A stretch of 64,000 nucleotides of DNA. It comes from Bermanella sp044597725. Its GTDB lineage: Bacteria; Pseudomonadota; Gammaproteobacteria; Pseudomonadales; Oceanobacteraceae. The DNA lies in assembly GCF_044597725.1 (NCBI RefSeq), contig NZ_CP139003.1, positions 2,356,001 to 2,420,000 on the forward strand. Reading direction: 5' to 3'. Positions 25,893-34,840 of this stretch are shown in pieces (the first letter of the stretch is position 1; each line of letters opens with the position of its first letter). The notes below the pieces were generated by a model. That model was not told the origin of the DNA. It saw only the letters and a program-made list of their open reading frames with translations, and ran no database searches. The position numbers were made by a program, and so were the translations under genes.

Positions 25893-27008
25893 TTAAAACA
25901 TATTCATTATATAGCCCACAGCCATTACCTGAGGTACGGTTAACAGCGGTAAATACAAGGCTATTTTCCAACTCTTTGTCGTATCTTTTAACGACATAAT
26001 TTCAGTGTAGTCGGTGGCAGCGCCTGCCATCAAAAAGACAAAGCCATTCCCCGGTGCGCTAGCACGATTCACTAAATCGGCCGCAATGGGCGAAGAACCT
26101 TCACTGCAAATCTCAATAAGCGTGGCAGCCAACAAGGTTAAAAACAAACCACTAACACTGGCGCCAAACCAAGCCGCAAACGTTGAAGGATCAACAAAGG
26201 CGCGCACCAACGAAACCAAGACAATACCAAACAACAACCAACGCAAAACCATTTTTGATTCTTTTAAGCCACTCCAAAATAGCCGCCCCGCACCTGAAAA
26301 CGAAAACTTTTGGGCTTTCATATGGGATTTCACTTCAGGCCACAACTTATAATCGGCCTGATGCTCAACTTCGGCTGGATTACTAGGTAATACGCCTTTC
26401 TTTACTAACCCATCAAATAAGAACCCGCTTATCCATGCGATAACCATTGAGCAAGCAATAAATAACAAAGTCCAGTGAAGGCCAATGAGACCGATTAGAA
26501 CTAATGTGAGCGTGAGAGAGTTCCATGGGCTGGCAATGAGGAACGCCATAACTTGGCCGATGCTCGCCCCTTTGCGATACAAGCCCATGGCCACCATCAA
26601 AATACCATGGTTACACAAGTCGAGCATTAAACCCGCAAGCGTGGCACGAAATACGCCGCGCTTCGAACCGGGTTTACCCAATACCGACATGACCATGGCA
26701 TTGGGAATGCGCCCCAGCACACCCACAGCTATAGCCCCTAACGCCACACCCCACCACATGGTATTAACCATTTCAAAACTGGTGTGAGAAAGCGTACCGA
26801 GTTTGCTATCCATATTATGGGGCATAAGCAAATACAGAGTATAAAAAGCCACAACTACAACAGCAGAACCCCAAAGCAGCCAATCGGTTTTTTCTTTGGG
26901 CACCGAGCAACAGCTCGCCTCTGCTTGGGGCTCAGGCTTGGGTGCGCAGCAACTGCTTGTATTGCTCGGTTGTTGACTGGAAGATCCTTGGTCGTGATCG
27001 TGGTTCAT
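25893..27008 (-). CDS. SO_0444-type Cu/Zn efflux permease (COG0701)
   Basis: A 371-residue inner-membrane permease of the COG0701/DUF318 superfamily, which also contains the organoarsenical exporter ArsP. A cytosolic N-terminus (about 1-42) has two Cys pairs (SSCCAPKP and ASCCSV) plus His residues, suited to metal capture. About eight helices follow, with the CNHGILMVAMGLYRKG and ASPWNSLTLTLVL blocks and the mirrored EICSEGSSPIAADL and AGAATDYTE blocks. It converges on the folE2-hisI group. Metal-export role follows from the family; the metal is not provable here. Confidence 0.8.
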   Translation of the reverse strand: MNHDHDQGSSSQQPSNTSSCCAPKPEPQAEASCCSVPKEKTDWLLWGSAVVVVAFYTLYLLMPHNMDSKLGTLSHTSFEMVNTMWWGVALGAIAVGVLGRIPNAMVMSVLGKPGSKRGVFRATLAGLMLDLCNHGILMVAMGLYRKGASIGQVMAFLIASPWNSLTLTLVLIGLIGLHWTLLFIACSMVIAWISGFLFDGLVKKGVLPSNPAEVEHQADYKLWPEVKSHMKAQKFSFSGAGRLFWSGLKESKMVLRWLLFGIVLVSLVRAFVDPSTFAAWFGASVSGLFLTLLAATLIEICSEGSSPIAADLVNRASAPGNGFVFLMAGAATDYTEIMSLKDTTKSWKIALYLPLLTVPQVMAVGYIMNMF

Positions 27009-27080
27009 TGAGACCTCACTTCATAGATATTTGCTAATATACTAACACCTATAGTCACATACCATTGGATCTAAATCAAT

Positions 27081-29783
27081 TTACTCGTCATAACCTAATG
27101 CCGGACGCAACCAGCGTTCGGCGATTTTTAAATCCCAACCTTTGCGCGCAGCGTAATCTTCTACTTGATCTTTATCGATTTTACCCAAAGCAAAGTAACG
27201 CGCTTCTGGATGGGCGAAATACCAACCACTTACCGATGATGCAGGCGTCATAGCAAAACTATCGGTTAATTGTGCGCCAATTTCATTAGTGGCATCAAGA
27301 ATCTCGAACAAGGTGGCTTTTTCGCTGTGTTCCGGGCACGCAGGATAACCCGGTGCAGGACGAATACCTTGATACGCTTCAGAAATAAGCTGTTGGTTAC
27401 TTAATTGTTCGTTTGGTGCGTACCCCCAGTGTTCCTGACGAACTTCTTGGTGTAAAAGCTCAGCAAACGCTTCGGCAAAACGGTCGGCCAAGGCTTTGAC
27501 CATTATGGCGTTATAATCATCCAGTTTATCTTCGTACTCTTTGGCCATTTCATCGGCACCATGGCATGTCACCACAAAAGCGCCCATGTAATCGTTCACA
27601 CCCGATGACTTAGGCGCAATAAAGTCGGCCAAAGAACGATAAGCTCTGCCATCTGGGCGCAAAGTTTGTTGACGCAAATGATGAAGTGTTGCCATTGGTT
27701 CAGTACGTTTATCATCAGCATACAGTTCGGTACTGTCGCCCTCAATTCCTGCCGCAGGGAACACCCCATATACTGCATCGCATGATAAACGCTTGTTGGC
27801 AATAATATCGTCAAGCATGGCGTTGGCATCTTTAAACAATTTTTTTGCCTCAACACCCACTACTTTATCTTCTAAAATACCAGGGTATTTGCCATGTAAT
27901 TCCCATGTAATAAAAAACGGTGTCCAGTCGAAATATTCACGAATTTTTTCTAACGGATAATCTTTAATAACCTGCTTACCCAATTGCTTTGGTGCAACTG
28001 GCTGATAACTAGACCAATCCAACTCTGCACCTTTAGTTCGAACATCTGCCACTTCGGCAAATGCTTTTTGGCCACGCTTACGAGCGTTTTTCTCACGAAC
28101 CAATTCATACTCATCGCGAATATTTTGCGCAAAATCATTTTCGGTAATCGATAATAAACTACTGGCAACGGGAACCGATTTTGAGGCATCCAATACGTGC
28201 ACGGTAGAACCTTCATATTCAGGTTCTATTTTTACCGCCGTGTGTACTTTCGAAGTTGTCGCACCACCAATTAACAGTGGCTGCTTCATTCCACGTTGTT
28301 GCATCATTTGTGCGATGGTGACCATTTCATCAAGCGATGGTGTAATAAGGCCCGAAAGACCAATAATATCGGCGTTATGCTTAACTGCAGCATCTAAAAT
28401 ATCTTCTGCTGGCACCATTACCCCAAGGTCAATTACCTCATAGTTATTGCAGCTAAGTACAACGCCCACAATATTTTTACCAATATCGTGCACATCACCT
28501 TTTACCGTTGCCATAATAATCACACCATTGTTTTGTGATTTATTACCCGACAGACGCTTTTCTTCTTCAATATAAGGCAGCAAGTAAGCCACCGCCTTTT
28601 TCATTACGCGAGCGCTTTTTACTACTTGAGGTAAAAACATCTTACCCGCGCCAAACAAATCACCCACGATATTCATGCCCACCATCAACGGGCCTTCAAT
28701 CACTTCGATGGGCTTATTTGCTGCTTGACGGGCTTCTTCTGTGTCTTCTTCAATAAATTCGGTAATACCTTTTACCAAGGCATGGCTAATACGTTCTTGT
28801 AACGTACCTTCACGCCACTTTAGCTTATCGCTTTCTTTTTCTTCGGCGCTCTGCCCTTTAACCGATTCGGCAAACTCAACTAGACGTTCCGCTGCATCAT
28901 CGCGACGGTTTAAAATAACGTCTTCTACGTGTTCAAGTAAGTCTGCTGGAATATCATCATAAATGGTTAGCATACCGGCATTTACAATACCCATATCCAT
29001 GCCATTTTTAATGGCATAATATAAGAACACCGAATGCATGGCTTCGCGCACAACATCATTACCACGGAAAGAGAACGAAACGTTAGAAACACCACCCGAG
29101 ACTTTGGCACCGGGTAAGTTTTCTTTAATCCATTTTGTTGCAGCAAAAAAGTCTAAGCAATAATTATCGTGTTCAGGTATGCCCGTTGCTACCGGGAAAA
29201 TATTCGGGTCAAAAACAATATCTTGCGGCGGGAAACCGACTTTATCCACCAGCACATCGTAAGAACGCTTACAGATTTCAATACGGCGATCATAAGTATC
29301 AGCTTGGCCTTTTTCATCAAATGCCATCACCACCACTGCCGCACCGTATTTCTTGATTTTTTCGGCATGGGCAATAAATGCTTCTTCGCCTTCTTTTAAC
29401 GAAATAGAGTTAACAATGCTCTTACCCTGAACGCATTTCAAACCTTCTTCTATGATTTCCCATTTGGAACTATCAATCATAAAAGGAACGCGCGCTACAT
29501 CGGGTTCAGACGCCAACAGGTTTAAATAACGCTTCATGGCAGCAACGCCATCCAGCATGGCATCGTCCATATTAACGTCGATTATTTGTGCACCATCTTC
29601 TACTTGCACGCGTGCGATATCGACGGCGGCTTCGTAATCTTCTTCTTGGATTAAACGGGCAAATTTACGCGAGCCAGTCACATTACTACGTTCACCCACG
29701 TTTACAAAACCCGTGGTTTCATTCACCACAAGTGGTTCAAGACCACTTAACACCATATCGGGAACAGATTGCTTAATACTCAT
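27081..29783 (-). CDS. metH: Methionine synthase, methyl-folate/B12/activation part (split MetH, C-terminal cistron)
   Basis: A 900-residue protein that aligns with E. coli MetH from its second module onward. Order: pterin-binding methyl-tetrahydrofolate domain (LSGLEPL, then GERSNVTGSRKF near 27-38), four-helix cap, cobalamin domain with GDVHDIGKNIVGVVL (about 431-445, the His axial ligand) and SGLITPSLDEM, and the AdoMet reactivation domain with RPAPGYPACPEH near 790. All signatures are intact. It lacks the homocysteine module, which is encoded by the gene just upstream. It starts one base after that gene's TAA and has its own strong ribosome binding site. Confidence 0.95.
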   Translation of the reverse strand: MSIKQSVPDMVLSGLEPLVVNETTGFVNVGERSNVTGSRKFARLIQEEDYEAAVDIARVQVEDGAQIIDVNMDDAMLDGVAAMKRYLNLLASEPDVARVPFMIDSSKWEIIEEGLKCVQGKSIVNSISLKEGEEAFIAHAEKIKKYGAAVVVMAFDEKGQADTYDRRIEICKRSYDVLVDKVGFPPQDIVFDPNIFPVATGIPEHDNYCLDFFAATKWIKENLPGAKVSGGVSNVSFSFRGNDVVREAMHSVFLYYAIKNGMDMGIVNAGMLTIYDDIPADLLEHVEDVILNRRDDAAERLVEFAESVKGQSAEEKESDKLKWREGTLQERISHALVKGITEFIEEDTEEARQAANKPIEVIEGPLMVGMNIVGDLFGAGKMFLPQVVKSARVMKKAVAYLLPYIEEEKRLSGNKSQNNGVIIMATVKGDVHDIGKNIVGVVLSCNNYEVIDLGVMVPAEDILDAAVKHNADIIGLSGLITPSLDEMVTIAQMMQQRGMKQPLLIGGATTSKVHTAVKIEPEYEGSTVHVLDASKSVPVASSLLSITENDFAQNIRDEYELVREKNARKRGQKAFAEVADVRTKGAELDWSSYQPVAPKQLGKQVIKDYPLEKIREYFDWTPFFITWELHGKYPGILEDKVVGVEAKKLFKDANAMLDDIIANKRLSCDAVYGVFPAAGIEGDSTELYADDKRTEPMATLHHLRQQTLRPDGRAYRSLADFIAPKSSGVNDYMGAFVVTCHGADEMAKEYEDKLDDYNAIMVKALADRFAEAFAELLHQEVRQEHWGYAPNEQLSNQQLISEAYQGIRPAPGYPACPEHSEKATLFEILDATNEIGAQLTDSFAMTPASSVSGWYFAHPEARYFALGKIDKDQVEDYAARKGWDLKIAERWLRPALGYDE

Positions 29784-29784
29784 A

Positions 29785-30825
29785 TTATTTGCCCCCTTTT
29801 AATTTTTTCTCAAATGCCGCAGTAAAGGCTCGTGGCGAATATTCATCGGCTAATTTTTTTAGCGCTTCAATATGCTTAGGCGTAGTACCACAGCAGCCAC
29901 CAATAATATTGACATGTCCTTCACTTAAAAATGGGCGCACTTGATCGGCCATTTGTTCAGCGGTTTGGTCGTATTCACCAAATTCATTGGGTAGACCCGC
30001 ATTAGGGTGTGCTGAAATCAAACAGGTGGCGTTTTTATCGAGCAATTTAATGTGGGGCAACATATCGTTTGCACCTAACGCGCAGTTCAAACCAATACTG
30101 AATAACTCACCATGCATGAGTGACACCCAAAATGCTTCGGCGGTTTGCCCTGATAAAGTTCGTCCACTGGCATCGGTAATGGTACCGGAAACCATAATCG
30201 GTGTTTCTAGCCCTCGCTCACGCTTCATTTCTAAACATGCGTACACCGCAGCTTTTGCGTTAAGCGTATCAAACACGGTTTCAACCATAATGATATCCAC
30301 ACCACCATCAATTAAACCATCGGCGGCTTGACGATAGGCTTTTACTAAGTCATCGAATGTTACAAGTCGCTTACCAGGGTCATTAACATCAGGAGAAATA
30401 GAAGCCGTGCGGTTTGTGGGGCCTAAACACCCCACTACGTAACGTGGTTGATCGGGCGTCTTTGCCGTCCACTTATCGGCACTGCGACGTGCACATTGTG
30501 CTGCTTCATAATTAATTTTATCGACTGCAGATTCCAAACCGTAATCGGCCTGTGCAATGGTGGTAGCACTAAATGCGTTGGTACAGGCGAAATCAGCGCC
30601 TATTTCAAAAAAGCTATCGTGAATTTCTTCAATAATATCGGGGCGAGTAATGGATAATAAATCATTATTGCCTTTTAACGGGCTTGGGTGATCATCGAAA
30701 TGACCTTTACGAAAATCCTCTTCGGTTAAATCATAACCCTGTATTGAGGTACCCATGGCACCGTCAAGCACCATAATGCGCTGTCGTAGGGTTTGATAAA
30801 GCGTGTCGTAATTAGATTGGGTCAT
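29785..30825 (-). CDS. metH: Methionine synthase, homocysteine-binding part (split MetH, N-terminal cistron)
   Basis: A 346-residue homocysteine S-methyltransferase module matching the first part of MetH. LDGAMGTSIQGYDL lies near 20-33. Zinc/homocysteine ligands are in SIGLNCALG (Cys near 247) and GGCCGT (Cys near 310-311), at the same residue numbers as in E. coli MetH. It ends KKLKGGK-stop, in the linker to the folate module. The two cistrons together, about 1246 residues, make a full enzyme. No B12 riboswitch is evident in the 100 bases upstream. Confidence 0.93.
   Translation of the reverse strand: MTQSNYDTLYQTLRQRIMVLDGAMGTSIQGYDLTEEDFRKGHFDDHPSPLKGNNDLLSITRPDIIEEIHDSFFEIGADFACTNAFSATTIAQADYGLESAVDKINYEAAQCARRSADKWTAKTPDQPRYVVGCLGPTNRTASISPDVNDPGKRLVTFDDLVKAYRQAADGLIDGGVDIIMVETVFDTLNAKAAVYACLEMKRERGLETPIMVSGTITDASGRTLSGQTAEAFWVSLMHGELFSIGLNCALGANDMLPHIKLLDKNATCLISAHPNAGLPNEFGEYDQTAEQMADQVRPFLSEGHVNIIGGCCGTTPKHIEALKKLADEYSPRAFTAAFEKKLKGGK
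29792..29798 (-). promoter_or_regulatory. Internal ribosome binding site for the second metH cistron
   Basis: AAGGGGG within the last codons of the first cistron, 8 bases before the ATG of the second (TAA-T-ATG). Its strength and spacing argue that the split is a functional two-cistron design and not a recent frameshift. Confidence 0.7.
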
Positions 30826-30927
30826 AATACCGCGCCAAAACTGCTGAGTATGAAAAATGGCGCAAAGTATATCTCAGTTACCTAATCACAGAAAGCTCAT
30901 ACCTCTCAGGCTTAACTTGAATGAAAT

Positions 30928-31959
30928 TCATAACCTTCGCGAAGCAAATTGATGTTTCTGGCGATATTGCCTTGGACCCACCCCCTTCCAACGCTTAAAC
31001 GCATGGCTAAAATTAGCGGTATCGCTATAACCTAAACGCTCGGCAATTTCATCTAAGCTCATCTGATTAAGCAGCAGCGCCTCAGCCATGCCCATACGTG
31101 CGTAATCGCGAATTTGACGCCACTGAGTGCCTTCTTCGCGCAGTTGGCGGTGCAGCGTACGCGTAGTACGCGCCATATCCGCGGCCACGTCTTCCATAGA
31201 TGCTCCCAAGCCCAACGAAAGCAGTCTATCCCTCACTTCTTGAGCAAGGCCTTTAAGGCTGTTTTGCTGCTGCAATAGCTGGCAGCACTGCTGCTCACAT
31301 AACTGAGCCGTTTGTGCATTTGCCTTTGGTAGGGGCTTATCTAACACCGATTTATCAAATACCACTCGGTTTTGCTCACAGGCAAAATGCACGGTAATGC
31401 CCATATACTCAAGTAAACTTAAGGTTTGTTGAGGCAACGACTGGGACGGTAGCGCAAGTTCGATTTTAAATTCGGGAAAGTCATCAGCAAATAACTCTTT
31501 CTTAATTACCAGCAAAGCCGACAGGTCACGCACTAGTACCAAGTTACCCAGTTCACCATCCGCTTTGGGGGAAAAACTTAACCAAACTTGATCGTCTTGT
31601 TCATGAGAAGAAATATCACACAATGCGTAAGTAAGCCCCAAATAGCGCAAACCAAGGTCGATGGCTTTACGCAAGCTTGCACTAGAGAGCATGGCATAGC
31701 CCCAAATACCATAACTGGTTAATTGATATCGCTGACCTAACTGCCAACCAACCGAAAACCCATTACCACAATAACTGAGTAGGTTATTCAGTACCGTTAG
31801 CTCTTGCGCTTCCTCAACCCATTCATCGGTCAACTCAGCGCCGTGGGTGCCTTGTTTTACCTGAACAAACGAACCAGCCAATACCGCTTCCAGGCTCATT
31901 CCACACTCGATGGCATACTGGCATATGATATCCACACTATTTATTGATCGAGTTCCCAC
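30928..31959 (-). CDS. AraC-family regulator with arabinose-binding-type N-terminal domain
   Basis: A transcription regulator of the OruR/ArgR-like group. A ligand-binding N-terminal domain of about 200 residues (GYAMLSSASLRKAIDLGLRY is a family block) precedes a C-terminal double helix-turn-helix (DMARTTRTLHRQLREEG and LDEIAERLGYSDTANFSHAFKRW, ending GVGPRQYRQ). The open frame starts with TTG at 32055; I prefer GTG at 31959, preceded by GGGGG, where similarity begins. It is divergent from the monooxygenase-esterase genes and is the likely activator of them. Confidence 0.85.
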   Translation of the reverse strand: MGTRSINSVDIICQYAIECGMSLEAVLAGSFVQVKQGTHGAELTDEWVEEAQELTVLNNLLSYCGNGFSVGWQLGQRYQLTSYGIWGYAMLSSASLRKAIDLGLRYLGLTYALCDISSHEQDDQVWLSFSPKADGELGNLVLVRDLSALLVIKKELFADDFPEFKIELALPSQSLPQQTLSLLEYMGITVHFACEQNRVVFDKSVLDKPLPKANAQTAQLCEQQCCQLLQQQNSLKGLAQEVRDRLLSLGLGASMEDVAADMARTTRTLHRQLREEGTQWRQIRDYARMGMAEALLLNQMSLDEIAERLGYSDTANFSHAFKRWKGVGPRQYRQKHQFASRRL

Positions 31960-32088
31960 TACTGCCCCCAGACAAACATCAACCACATGTCTTATAATCA
32001 CATATATACGTCTTTTTATACCATGGAACCCAATGCCACAAGGGGCTAAGGTCAACCTCTATCACACAACTATAAAAACGGGTGCACC

Positions 32089-33540
32089 GTGGCAGATTTA
32101 GACTACCTTATTATTGGAGCCGGATTCGGCGGCATCGGCATGGCTATTAAATTGCGCCAACGCGATCAACAGTGCCAATTAGCAATTTGGGAGAAAGCTA
32201 ACGATTTAGGCGGATGCTGGCGTGATAACCATTACCCAGGAGCTGCCTGCGATGTGCCTTCGCACTTGTATTCTTATTCATTTGCGCTGAACCCCAACTG
32301 GAGCCACAAGTTTGCACCATACAATGAAATACACGCCTATATAAAACGTTGCGCGCACGATTATAAAATTGCGCAAAATATTGAGTATCAAAGAGAAGTC
32401 AAACAAGCCGTTTACAATGAAAGCACCCATGAATGGCAAGTAACCGATACCAATGGGCACACAGTCACCACGCGTTACCTCATAACCGCTACAGGCCAAC
32501 TTAATCAACCAGCCTACCCGAATATTAAAGGCATCAAAGAATTTCAGGGCTCGATGTTCCACTCTGCCCGGTGGGAACACGACGTAGACCTAAGTAATAA
32601 AACAGTTGCCGTTATTGGCACTGGGGCCAGCGCCATTCAGTTTGTTCCCGAAATAGCCAAACAGGCATCTCAGGTTCACATCTACCAACGTTCGGCACCC
32701 TATGTTATTCCCAAGCCCGACCGTCCCTATCGCAAATGGGAGCAAAAGCTGTTTAATTTAGTTCCTCCATTGCTGGCGTTAAGCCGACTTAAAACCTACA
32801 TACAGTTTGAGTCTCGGTTTGTGGCGTTTCGCGATATGCAATTTTTACTAAAGCCTTATATGGCGTTTTGGCGCTATGTTATGCGCAAACATATTAAAAA
32901 CCCAGTAAAACGCCAACAACTCACGCCGGATTATATTATTGGCTGCAAACGCATTCTTATATCCAACAACTTTTACCCAACCTTAAATCAAGATCATGTT
33001 TCAATTATAGATAACGGTATAAAAGAAATTAGTAAAGACGGTATTATCGACAACAATGGCGAACTCAGAAAAGCGGATGTTATTATTCTGGGCACAGGCT
33101 TTAAAGCTACCGAATTCCTATCCCCCATGCACATAACGGGTAAAAATGGGCTCACGTTAAACCAAGCATGGAAAGACGGCGCCGAAGCCTACTTAGGCAT
33201 GTGTGTACATGACTTCCCCAACTTGTTTGTGCTGTACGGTCCTAACACCAACCTTGGTCACAACAGTATTATCTACATGCTAGAGAGTCAGTTCCGCTAC
33301 GTACTATCGGCCACCCACTATGCTAAAAAACATGGTTTGCCCGAGCTTAACGTAAAAGCAAACACTCAAGGACAATACAACCATAAACTTCAGGAAAAAA
33401 TAAAACATTCGGTTTGGGAGCAAGGTTGCAATAGTTGGTATAAAACCAAAAGCGGTAAACACACTAACAATTGGCCGGGTTTTACTCTATCTTATCGATG
33501 GTTAACCAAGTATTTTAAAGCAAGTGATTTTACTCGATAA
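32089..33540 (+). CDS. Flavin-dependent Baeyer-Villiger-type monooxygenase
   Basis: A 483-residue FAD/NADPH enzyme. FAD Rossmann motif GAGFGGIG at 9-16, then EKANDLGGCWRDNHYPGAACDVPSH-type active block (split across about 35-60). The type I BVMO fingerprint FxGxxxHxxxW reads FQGSMFHSARW near 153-163. A second Rossmann motif, GTGASAIQF, lies near 177. GTG start at 32089. BVMOs insert oxygen next to ketones to give esters or lactones; the esterase 8 bases downstream could hydrolyse the product. Substrate unknown. Confidence 0.88.
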   Translation: MADLDYLIIGAGFGGIGMAIKLRQRDQQCQLAIWEKANDLGGCWRDNHYPGAACDVPSHLYSYSFALNPNWSHKFAPYNEIHAYIKRCAHDYKIAQNIEYQREVKQAVYNESTHEWQVTDTNGHTVTTRYLITATGQLNQPAYPNIKGIKEFQGSMFHSARWEHDVDLSNKTVAVIGTGASAIQFVPEIAKQASQVHIYQRSAPYVIPKPDRPYRKWEQKLFNLVPPLLALSRLKTYIQFESRFVAFRDMQFLLKPYMAFWRYVMRKHIKNPVKRQQLTPDYIIGCKRILISNNFYPTLNQDHVSIIDNGIKEISKDGIIDNNGELRKADVIILGTGFKATEFLSPMHITGKNGLTLNQAWKDGAEAYLGMCVHDFPNLFVLYGPNTNLGHNSIIYMLESQFRYVLSATHYAKKHGLPELNVKANTQGQYNHKLQEKIKHSVWEQGCNSWYKTKSGKHTNNWPGFTLSYRWLTKYFKASDFTR

Positions 33541-33548
33541 GGTGAGTT

Positions 33549-34523
33549 ATGGCGCAAACACCATTGGATAAACAGCAACGACAACTAGCAAAATGGTTAA
33601 GTTGGTTACCACCTTTATATGTTTTACCGCCAAAGCTGGCACGTTTGAGTTATAACGCATTGGAGCCCATTGCGGGCTTTAATAAACAACCCATGCATCG
33701 TATCACGCAGCATGTTGTACCATCTGCATCGAACAAACAGAACGTTACCATTCGCGCCTATTACCCTAGCGACGCTGCCATTCATAATACTCTTGTTTAT
33801 TTCCACGGCGGCGGTTGCGTTATTGGAAGTTTAAAAAGTCATGATCGCTTTTGTCGATATTTAGCGAAAGCAAGCGGGCTGTGTGTTATTGCGGCAGATT
33901 ATTCTTTGGGCCCCGAGCATCCATACCCAAATAGTATTATCGATGCCATTGAAGTATTTAATTTTGTAAACAGCCAACATGACCTACTGGGTATTAACCC
34001 TAACAATATAGGCGTTGCTGGAGACAGCGCAGGTGGCTACCTTGCAATTATTTTAAGTATGAAAAAAAGCCAACAAAACTTACCCGTAAGTGTACAAAAA
34101 ACAGCAAAGTATCAAGTGCTGCTTTACCCTATGCTCGATTTAACCGCTAAACGAGATTCGTATAACTTACGCGAAACCAATCCTGGCTTACCGCAAATAT
34201 TAACACCTAAGCTTATGTTCTATTTTCGCAAGCACTATTTGCAAAACGAAGATCTTGCATCAGAAGCACTGGCAAGCCCTGTACTCAGTGACGATATAGA
34301 CACCGAGCTACCAACCTTGTTAATTACCTGTGAATATGACCCGCTAAAAGACGAAGGCCTCGAATTGGCGCAAAAAATAAAGGACAAACATCCAGCCAAT
34401 ACAATCATTCATGCTGAAGACAGTATGCATGGATTTATTCATGCTGCAGGTGTTAGCATACGTGCAAATGAATTATGTGAAACCATTGCCAAGCAATGCA
34501 AAATGCTGGCTTCCCTGGATTAA
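33549..34523 (+). CDS. Alpha/beta hydrolase of the hormone-sensitive-lipase family
   Basis: A 324-residue esterase. Oxyanion motif YFHGGGCVIG (about 84-93), nucleophile GDSAGG (about 158-163), acid in CEYDPLKDEG (about 261-270) and His in DSMHGFIH (about 292-299): the full catalytic triad of family IV. It has no signal peptide. Next to the monooxygenase it suggests ketone cleavage through an ester intermediate. GGTGAG precedes the ATG. Confidence 0.88.
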   Translation: MAQTPLDKQQRQLAKWLSWLPPLYVLPPKLARLSYNALEPIAGFNKQPMHRITQHVVPSASNKQNVTIRAYYPSDAAIHNTLVYFHGGGCVIGSLKSHDRFCRYLAKASGLCVIAADYSLGPEHPYPNSIIDAIEVFNFVNSQHDLLGINPNNIGVAGDSAGGYLAIILSMKKSQQNLPVSVQKTAKYQVLLYPMLDLTAKRDSYNLRETNPGLPQILTPKLMFYFRKHYLQNEDLASEALASPVLSDDIDTELPTLLITCEYDPLKDEGLELAQKIKDKHPANTIIHAEDSMHGFIHAAGVSIRANELCETIAKQCKMLASLD

Positions 34524-34528
34524 ACAGC

Positions 34529-34840
34529 ATGCAATTATACGATTTAGTACTCATACTTGCTTTAATAGCGGTGGCTTTTTTTTGGTGGCATGACCGAGGA
34601 ATCAAACAAAAAGCGTATGCCTTAGCTCTGCACCACTGCGAACAAAGAGATGTGCAGTTACTCGACCAAAACATTCGAATAAACAATATATCTTTAAAGT
34701 TCACCAAGGATAAAGGATTCTATTTATTACGAACCTTCCGTTTTGAGTTCACCCATACGGGTGAACGTCGCTACCTTGGTCATTTGCAAATGCAGGGGAA
34801 CCGCTTTAAACATTTTGAGTTACAGACTTATCAGATTTGA
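34529..34840 (+). CDS. DUF3301 family single-pass membrane protein
   Basis: A 103-residue protein with one N-terminal membrane helix (LVLILALIAVAFFWW), then a cytoplasmic part with the family features RGIKQKAYALALHHC, VQLLDQNIRI and a final TFRFEFTHTGERRYLGHL block. Start at ATG 34529, five bases after the esterase stop; an upstream ATG at 34496 would overlap that gene. Function of the family is unknown. Its last 35 bases overlap the decayed RND gene convergently. Confidence 0.75.
   Translation: MQLYDLVLILALIAVAFFWWHDRGIKQKAYALALHHCEQRDVQLLDQNIRINNISLKFTKDKGFYLLRTFRFEFTHTGERRYLGHLQMQGNRFKHFELQTYQI

Noticed and set aside
30826..30927. Cobalamin or SAM riboswitch upstream of split metH
   Set aside because: About 100 bases with no B12-box or SAM-box-like conserved elements; too short for a cobalamin riboswitch.
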